This document shows, one piece after another, positions 56,974 to 64,000 of a DNA stretch of 64,000 nt. A program made the translations under genes and the position numbers. The stretch comes from Alopecurus myosuroides (Eukaryota > Streptophyta > Magnoliopsida > Poales > Poaceae), in contig CM054060.1 in NCBI GenBank assembly GCA_028641055.1, forward strand, positions 56,384,292-56,448,291, written 5' to 3'. Position 1 is the stretch's first letter, and each line of letters begins with the position of its first letter. A model generated the notes under the pieces. It did not search any database. It had not been told where the DNA came from and worked only from the letters and a program-made list of their open reading frames with translations.

Positions 56974-59900
56974 ATGTTAACTTTTTCATCTGTAATTGAA
57001 GATGTTATTGCAGTGGTTTTTGATAAATTTAATTATACGATGCAGATGGATGCACGTAAGCGATGGATGTACGGTGACCTAAGCACTTCCGAGTACGGGA
57101 CATGCCTGGATGAATTTCTTGGTGTAGCTGAGGCGAACAAAGATAATGTCTTTATGTGTTGCTCATGTGTTGACTGTCGGAACGTCAGGGAGAACTCTTC
57201 CTTGAGAGTCCTTCACGGCCACCTGTTTCGGAGAGGTTTCATGCCTAACTATAATTGTTGGACCAAGCATGGAGAGAGAGGGGTTGTGATGGAAGACAAT
57301 GAAGAAGAACAAGAGGATCCTATGATCCCTTAATACGGTGATACTGCAATGGAAGACAATGCAGAAGCAGGAGGAGGTGATCAAGAACGGGAGTCAGATG
57401 AGCCCGCTGATGATGTTGGTCGAGTTATTGCTGATGCAAGGGAAGACTGCGAAAGTGAATTAGAGAGGTTGAAATTGAACGGCATGTTACAGGATCACAA
57501 AAGTTGTTGTACACAAATTGTGAAGATGGCAGCATAAAGCTCGGTGCCACACTGGAGTTGCTGAAATGGAAGGCAGAGAACGGTGTGACTAACAAGGCAT
57601 TTGAGAGGTTACTAAAAATATTAAAGCCAAAGCTTCCAAGGGGTAATGAATTGCCTGACAGTACGTACGAAGCAAAGAAGGCTCTATGCCCTCTAGGATT
57701 AGATGTGCAGAACATACATGAATGCATTAATGACTGCATCCTCTACCGCGGTGAGAAGTCCGAGAATTTGGATGAATGACCGGTATGCACTTCGGTATAA
57801 GATCAGACGAGATGACCCTGGTGATGTTGACGGCGAGCCCCCCATAAGAGTGTTCCTGCCAAGGTGACGTGGTATGCTCCTGTAATACCACGGTTGAAAC
57901 GTCTGTTTAGAAACAAAGAGCATGCCAGGTTGTTGTGATGGCACAAACAAGACCGTAAGAAAGACGGAAAGTTGAGACACCCCGCTGATGGGTCCCAATG
58001 GAGAAATATCGACAGAGAGTTCAAAGATTTTGCAACTGACGCCAGGAATTTAAGGTTTGGTCTAAGTGCAGATGGCATGAATCCATTTAGTGAGCAGAGC
58101 AGCAGTCATAGCACCTGGCCCGTGACTCTGGTTGTGCATGAAGCGCAAGTTCATTATGATGTCAGGGCTCATCCAAGGCCCGATGCAACCCGGAAACGAC
58201 ATAGATGTGTACCTAAAGCCATTAGTGGAAGAACTGGGAAAACCAGGTGTACGTGTGTGGGATGAGAACGAATAAAAGCCATTTGCCCTACGGGCGGTGC
58301 TTTTTGTAACCATCAATGATTGGTCTTCTCTGAGTAACATTTAAGGACATACAAACAAGGGATACAATGCGTGTATGCACTATTTAGATAAGACTGGTAG
58401 TGTATATTTGGATGAGTGTAAGAAGGTTGTATACATGGGGCATCGTAGATTTCTTCCGATCAAGCATCCCATAAGAAAGAAAGGAGCCAAGCATTTTAGA
58501 GGTGAGGCGGATACCTAGAAGAAGCCTAACCTTCGTAGTGGTAATGATGTATTTGGTATGGTCAAGGACCTAGAAGTAATCTTTGGGAAGGGTCCCGACA
58601 GTCTATCTGTTCCGAACGAACCCGCTACCGGACGTGCGCCCATGTGGAAGAAGAATTCTATATTTTGGGAGCTACCCTATTGGAAAGTCCTACAGGTCCA
58701 CTCTTCGATCGACGTGATGCACGTGACAAAGAATCTCTACGTCAACCTGCTATGCTTCCTGGGTGTGTATTGGAAGTCAAAAGATACACCAGAAGCACGA
58801 GAATACCAGCAACGTATGAAATACCCAAACAACAAGCACACGGATAGAGGGTGTCATTACTTAACCAGCTACGCTCTTACCAAAGCAGAGAACGAAATCT
58901 TTTTTGCAGTCCTTTATAGTATCAAGGTGCCGTCTGGCTTCTCGTCGAATATATAGGGGATAATAAATATGGCAGAGAAAAAATTCCAAAACCTGAAGTC
59001 GCATGACTACCACGTGATTATAACCCAGCTGCTTCTGATTGCATCGAGGGGGATTCTACCGGAAAATGTTCGAGTACCCATTGTGAAGCTATGTGCATTC
59101 CTCAATGCAATATATCAGAAGGTAATCGATCCAGAAAGTTTGCAAAGGTTACAGAGGGATGTGGTCCAATGTCTTGTTAGTTTGAGTTGGTGTTCCCACC
59201 ATTCTTCTTCAACATTATGACACATCTCCTGGTTCACCTAGTAGAAAAGATTCATATTCTCGGTCCGGTATTTCTACACAATATGTTCCCCTTTGAGAGG
59301 TTCATGGGAGTCTTGAAGAAATATGTTCATAACCATGCTAGGCCAGAAGGAAGCATCTCCAAGGGCTATGGAATAGAGGAGGTAATTGGGTTATGTGTTG
59401 AATTTATTCGTTACCTTAAGACGATTGGTGTTCCTGAATCGCGGCATGAGGGGAGACTGAGGGGAAAAAACACTAGGAAAGAAATCAATGATACCTTGGG
59501 ACGGGCATTCTTTTACTGAAGCACACTACACAGTTCTTCAAAATTCCACCTTCGTTGCGCCGTATCTCGAGGAACACAAGAATATTGTACACTCCCTAAC
59601 CCGGGGAAGGATGACTCATGGATTAAATTCAAACACATGGAGACTTTCAGCAGTTGGTTGCAAACACATCTTATGAATGGCACCACTGTTGGAGATCAGC
59701 TCTACTTGTTGGCCGGGTCACCATCTTCGACCATTGTGAATTTCCAAGGGTATGAGATAAATGAGAATACATTTTACATGATCGCTCAAGATAAGAAAAG
59801 CACCAACCAAAATAGTGGTGTCCAGTTTGATGCAACTAACGAGAATGGGAAAAAGGACACATACTATGGTTACATAGAGGAGATATGGGAACTTGACTAT

Positions 59901-60210
59901 GGATCTTCTTTTAAGGTGTCTTTGTTCCGGTGCAAATGGGTCGACCTAAATTGAGAAGATGTAAAGATAGACCCGTTGTATGGAATGACAATAGTGGATC
60001 TCAACAATATTGGTTACAATGACAAACCATTCGTCCTACCCAATGATGTGGCTTAGATCTTCTATGTGAAGGACATGTCCTACAGACCGGAACAAAAAAC
60101 AAAAAAAAATAAGCAAACAAATACATCATACGATGAGTTGAAGTGTCACATAGTTCTTTTAGGGAAAACAAACATTGTGGGAGTCGAGGACAAGACAGAC
60201 ATGTCATAAG
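56974..60210 (+). pseudogene. TNP2-like CACTA transposase, multiply broken
   Basis: Order of domains on the plus strand: transposase-associated domain (57040-57260: RKRWMYGDLSTSEYGTCLDE, then FMCCSCVDCRN); Transposase_21 region (57790-58960: HPADGSQWRNIDREFKDFAT, GLSADGMNPFSEQSSSHSTW, then after a shift WLCMKRKFIMMSGLIQGP and GAKHFRGEAD, VMHVTKNLYVNLLCFLGVY); DUF4218-like (58969-59520: NLKSHDYHVIITQLL, FPFERFMGVLKKYVHNHARP); DUF4216-like (59637-59954: YYGYIEEIWELDYGSSFKVS). At least five frame changes or stops interrupt it, and a short deletion removed the usual YNLPP part of the core. It cannot make a working transposase. Confidence 0.85.
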
Positions 60211-60343
60211 ATTATAATAAGTTTGATGAAATTCCGCCCTTCACAGTGAAAGCTGACCCAAGCATCCCGTTAAATAATGAAGATGCTCCTTTGTTACGGC
60301 ATAAAATAAAACAATGGCGGCACTAGTTGGGGACGTAATGTAT

Positions 60344-60448
60344 TAAACTCCATGGTTCATGTAATATTAGGAGTCTACTATGTAATAATGTATTAAACCT
60401 TCATGGTTCATGTAATATGATGAGTCTACTATGTAATAGTGTATTAAA
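60344..60448. repeat. Two-copy tandem repeat, about 53 bp
   Basis: CATGGTTCATGTAATAT(TAG)GAGTCTACTATGTAATA..GTATTAAA occurs twice in direct order, directly before the CACTA subterminal cluster. Confidence 0.7.
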
Positions 60449-60454
60449 TGGTTC

Positions 60455-60785
60455 GTCGGAGAGTGGTTCTCGTCCCAGCCTATTTTACCTACCGGGACTA
60501 AATAGTTAGGGTTTCGTTGGAGAGGGGTTCTCGTCCCGTCCAATATGACCAACCATGACTAAATGGTTAGGGTTTCGTTGGAGAGGGGTTCTTGTCCCGA
60601 CCTGTTTTACAAACCGGGACTAAATGGTTAGGGTTTCGTCAAAGAGGGGTTCTCGTCCGGCCTGTTTTACCAACCGGGACTAAATGGTTAGGGTTTTGTT
60701 GGAGAGGGGTTCTCATCCCGGACTGTTTTACCAACCGGGACTAAATGGTTAGGGTTTCGTCGGAGAGGGTTCTCGAGCGTCTGAA
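60455..60785. repeat. CACTA subterminal repeat array, about 62 bp x 5
   Basis: Five direct units, each with GAGAGGGGTTCTCGTCCCG, CCTGTTTTACCAACCGGGAC and TAAATGGTTAGGGTTTCGT. Subterminal arrays of this kind bind the regulatory protein in En/Spm-type elements (family knowledge). Units 3-5 are closest to one another; the final one is cut after TTCTCGAGCG. Confidence 0.8.
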
Positions 60786-60815
60786 TCCCCCTAATCAGGA
60801 ACAATCACCAGGATC

Positions 60816-60976
60816 GTGTGTTTCTTTCGAGCGCATGTGAGCCGTTGGATCAGGATTGTGTTTCTTTCGAGCTTTTGTAAGCTGTTGGATCAGGCGGTGT
60901 TTCTTTCCAGCGCTTGTGAGTTGTTGGATCAGGGAGTGCTTCTTTCGAGATCTTGTGAGCCATTGGATCAAAACTA
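60816..60976. repeat. Minisatellite, about 40 bp x 4
   Basis: Units follow the pattern GTGTTTCTTTCGAGCGCTTG, then TGAGCCGTTGGATCAGG, with a few substitutions each; the fourth unit is the most diverged. It sits immediately right of the CACTA remnant. The 60980-61185 stretch after it contains CCCCTATATATAGTCC, a TATA-like word, but no identified gene. Confidence 0.75.
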
Positions 60977-61189
60977 GCATAGTCACTTTGTGTCACACGC
61001 CCCTATATATAGTCCACCTCTCGGATTCGCTACATACATCTTTCAATTCATCGACCGATTGCAAATCATTCGGATTCGCCGTCATACATCCAACCGTGCA
61101 TTTTATATACATATATGGACTCATGAGCCGCGGTTGGGCTGTATGACGGTGATGGCTAGGTTGAGACTCCAAGTGCAGAGTGTGTAGCT

Positions 61190-62867
61190 AGTGGCAAGCC
61201 TTCTTCCTCACGAGGGTGACTCGAGGGTTTCTATCGAACTCTTGGGGATCCAGTATTTCAGCAGTTGTCTTCCAAGCTTCCTCCAGGATCCTGCAAACAA
61301 GTAGAGAATTTTGTGCCCTCAACCTCACCAAGTGGTTGTCAAGCACAAGGTGTGAGACTTCTAAATTGCAATGCAAAACTGAAAGTAAATGTGCAATAAT
61401 TAAATCTACTACTAAATGCAAATGAGAAAATAAATATGCAATGGATTTTTTTTGTATTTTTGTGATGCAAGTGGTGATGGAGATAATGTAAATTCGAATT
61501 GGAGACGCAAGTAAATTAAAGTGCAAGTAAAGTAAATTGCAGCAAAGTAACTAGAGTGTTTTCTTATAATTAAAATAGGACCGGGGTTCATGGTTTCACA
61601 CTTGCGTTCTCTCAAATAAAGTGGTAGACGGTGGACATAAAGAATTACATGTGAGATTACAATAACATGTTTAACATTGAGTACTTTCATATGGGCATCA
61701 CGTCCTAGCATAGAGATCTCTACGGTCATATTGATCCCTCTTATACTCCACCAAGATGCGAAATAAATCATAACACCTCGATAATTAAGGAAAAACCAGA
61801 GTATAGCTTTAAGCAATGTGACATGAAGTTGAAGTCAGAACTTGCTAGATCTAGTCATGGAGATTGATTAGTGTCACTTCAAATCCCCGGTAACAAGGTA
61901 CTCCTTTTTATCCCTAGTGAGGTAACTAAGAAAGGTTTAACAAAACCTAAGTGGATCGCTGAACTTCTGTCACTTTCACAGCACTAGCCACCCCCCCCCC
62001 CCCGTTACTCCAACTAATGCACCCATCACCCCACACACGCTCTCAAGAACTAGATTGATCAAAGCTAGCAAATAAGAACGGGGTACATAAGATACATCTA
62101 CTCAAATAACTCAAGAGAAACAATTGCAATCTCAGATTCAATAACTCATAGAAAAGATCCACCACATAGGAATTACAACGGTGCCCGTAATCATGTGAGG
62201 CAGCTCATACGGATCTAATTAGTGAAGCACATAGAGAGAGAGATACAAGTTCTACTTCCACAAACCCATAGCCCTGGGGTGGACTACTCCCTCTTCATGG
62301 AGATGTCGATGGTGATGACGTTGGAGGGGTAGGAGATCACACCGGCGGCGCCCCGCCGGAGTTTTCCCCCTCCAATCTGGAACTGCAGGTCTCTGTTTCG
62401 GTGTTTCGGTGTTTTGGCGGCGCTCCTCTCCGTAAGGGTACGGGGGACCCTTTTTACAGTCGGTTTTAGGTCAAGACGGAGTCGGTAAGTCGAAGATGGA
62501 AGGAATTGGGGCCACAGGGGCCAAAAGGGGGCCTCTCACGCGGCCAAGGAATCTGGCCGCGAGGAGGTTCCTCTTTTGGGCCTCCTTGCCCAATTCTCGT
62601 GGATCCTTCGCCCGCAAGTCTTCTCCTTCCAAGAAAATGACCCCCGCAGATTTTCAGGTGATTTCGCGGAAGTTTGCCCCCTGAAACGTCAAAAATATAG
62701 AAAACGGGGTTTCTGACAGGTAGGGTTAATTCCATAAAAGTTGGGGGACTTTGTAATTTAACCCCAAAATATTATAAAACATTGAATTATACCCTTATAT
62801 GATGCAATATGTAATAGAAAACCATGTGAAAATATGCAAAATTCATCTATGCATTTTACATGCATCA
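61190..62867 (-). repeat. 3' LTR of a second minus-strand retrotransposon (lower boundary approximate)
   Basis: On the minus strand it starts TGATGCATGTAAAATGC at 62867, directly after the polypurine tract AAGCTTGGGGATGT. It includes an AGGGTCCCCCGTACCC segment, a GTAGTCCACCCCAGGGC segment and a tract of 13 C residues (61991-62003). The architecture parallels the TGATACG family, but the sequence is different. The 3' boundary near 61190 is a guess: no clear CA terminus was found. Confidence 0.6.
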
Positions 62868-64000
62868 ACATCCCCAAGCTTAACCCATGCTCGTCCTCGA
62901 GTATGAAGGTGATAAAACTAAGATGGGTTTTGCATATTGAAACAATCATGGGATATCATGGAGGATTATTCATGCTACATATAATCAAATGATTAATACT
63001 AGAAATGAGTAGCAATATACAATTCATGTTGTAACAAATATCAAATATGCAAGCAAAGATGCTTCATGAAAGTTCACAAAGTGTATAATGAAATAAAAGC
63101 ACTATGGACCAAATGCATACACAAAATGAAAAATAAAATCCTATATTGGTCAAAGAATAGCATAATGGAGAATAGAAAATATAGTGGACACTTTGGAGAA
63201 AATTGAGTAGAGGTAAAACATGATCAAGTCTTATTTAGCCTCTAAATTATTCAACTAAAATTACTAATTCAAATGTGGTATCAATTGATCTAGGACTCTC
63301 ATTGCCCCTTTATCACTAGCATCTTAAAATTGTGAGTATTGAAGTAATGAGAATGACAAGGTGGTTGAAAGCCTCATGCCCCGTGAGTGTGAAAACCTAC
63401 TCCATGATTACTCAACTTAAGATTCCTAATAAGATTTGTACACTCATAATAAGTATTAATGACATCATAGAGAACCGCAAAGAGGTACCTCTTGCCCCAT
63501 GACATGGAAACAAGCCCATGTTACAATGACAAGATGAACAAACGGAGTAGACTCATCATCCTTTTTATTTTCATTCACTATTATGCATAGCTTCTTATTT
63601 TATTATAGGATGTGTTGTAGAGTCACTCAAGCTGTAAGTAAATTTCCACCATGATAAAGCATGGCTTGGGTTAGCGGCCCAATGCGTTTCTCTAGTCATA
63701 TAGATACTTACTCATCAAAACTTACTATTCCTCTATTTCATTTCGGCATGGCAGGAGTGCAAAAACAAAAGTACATGATATCAACCAAATGTAAATTTTT
63801 TGTGCAATGTTGAAAGCTTTCCGGTGATACACGTTTATAGCTAGCTCCCAACCACACACTTGTCAAACTCAAAACTTGTGGCTCCCATTATTGGGTCATG
63901 TTTATTAGATGCATAAAAAGTAAAGTGTGCCTTCAAAAGTTCGTGAGAGTCCTATCCCAAGTTCAACCCATGACAATTAATAAAGTAAATATCTTAATTT
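62868..64000 (-). mobile_element. Internal 3' region of the same retrotransposon, running off the window
   Basis: Adjacent to the polypurine tract, with the conserved CATGCTCGTCCTCGAGTATG box (compare CTACTCGTCCTCGAGTAGG at 9821). No coding region is visible in the 1.1 kb present; gag-pol, if any, would be to the right. It is AT-rich and resembles the non-coding 3' internal domain of the other elements in layout only. Confidence 0.6.

Larger units (their letters stand above)
56544..60790 (+). mobile_element. CACTA (En/Spm) DNA transposon, right end truncated
   Basis: The left terminus CACTAGTAGAAACATCACC at 56544 is followed by subterminal CCCGGTT/GGGACGAATGC units (to 56810) and a GA microsatellite (56848-56869). 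A TNP2-type transposase remnant occupies 56974-60210. On the right is a cluster of CGTCCCG..ACCGGGACTAAATGG units (60455-60785), but the expected ...CTAGTG right terminus is not found, so the element is truncated or its end was replaced by the minisatellite that follows. Confidence 0.83.

Noticed and set aside
60367..60786. CRISPR-like array at the 62-bp repeats
   Set aside because: The units are contiguous tandem repeats without unique spacers, and are CACTA subterminal repeats in a plant genome.

Overview
The window looks like nuclear DNA from a cool-season grass, most probably a Triticeae species (wheat, barley or Aegilops type). The evidence is intron-containing plant genes set in nested LTR retrotransposons, CACTA, hAT, PIF/Harbinger and Stowaway elements, plus a small plastid insertion. 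The organism is inferred from repeat style and protein families; nothing in the sequence names it. I see no bacterial-type operon, CRISPR array or phage.

Layout: 1-1.7 kb holds the 5' exons of an unrecognised minus-strand gene with a long-TIR MITE in an intron. 2.8-5.4 kb is a two-exon OXIDATIVE STRESS 3 (OXS3)-like gene on the minus strand. 5.9-7.9 kb is a decayed hAT transposon abutting a CACTA end. 8.2-26.2 kb is a retrotransposon nest: a minus-strand non-autonomous LTR element carrying an unfamiliar ORF, a long LTR-like insertion inside its 5' LTR, and a plus-strand gag-protease element of the same LTR family placed head to head with it. 28.3-30.4 kb is an intact, intronless GRAS (LISCL-type) transcription factor gene. 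30.6-37.4 kb is LINE and retroelement debris. 38.0-40.15 kb is a bounded PIF/Harbinger element carrying only the Myb/SANT-like accessory ORF, itself hit by a hAT MITE. 40.6-43.4 kb is a subtilase (SBT1-type) gene whose last exon is cut by a 387-bp MITE. Just beyond lie a Stowaway MITE and a fragment of plastid 16S rDNA.

45.6-54.5 kb is a repeat nest: a foldback element, then what appears to be one old PIF/Harbinger transposon split by LTR insertions (two solo LTRs, one inside the other, the inner with a perfect 5-bp target duplication). 54.5-56.5 kb is a diverged duplicate of the subtilase upstream region ending in a 5' subtilase fragment, whose start codon is mutated and which is interrupted by a CACTA transposon (56.5-60.8 kb, broken TNP2-like transposase). 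61.2 kb to the end is another minus-strand LTR retrotransposon running off the window.

Only three loci look like functional host genes: the OXS3-like gene, the GRAS gene and, with a changed C terminus, the subtilase. The partial gene at the left edge may be a fourth. They do not form a pathway. The main biological story is how transposons have reshaped host genes and each other, most clearly at the subtilase duplicate pair.
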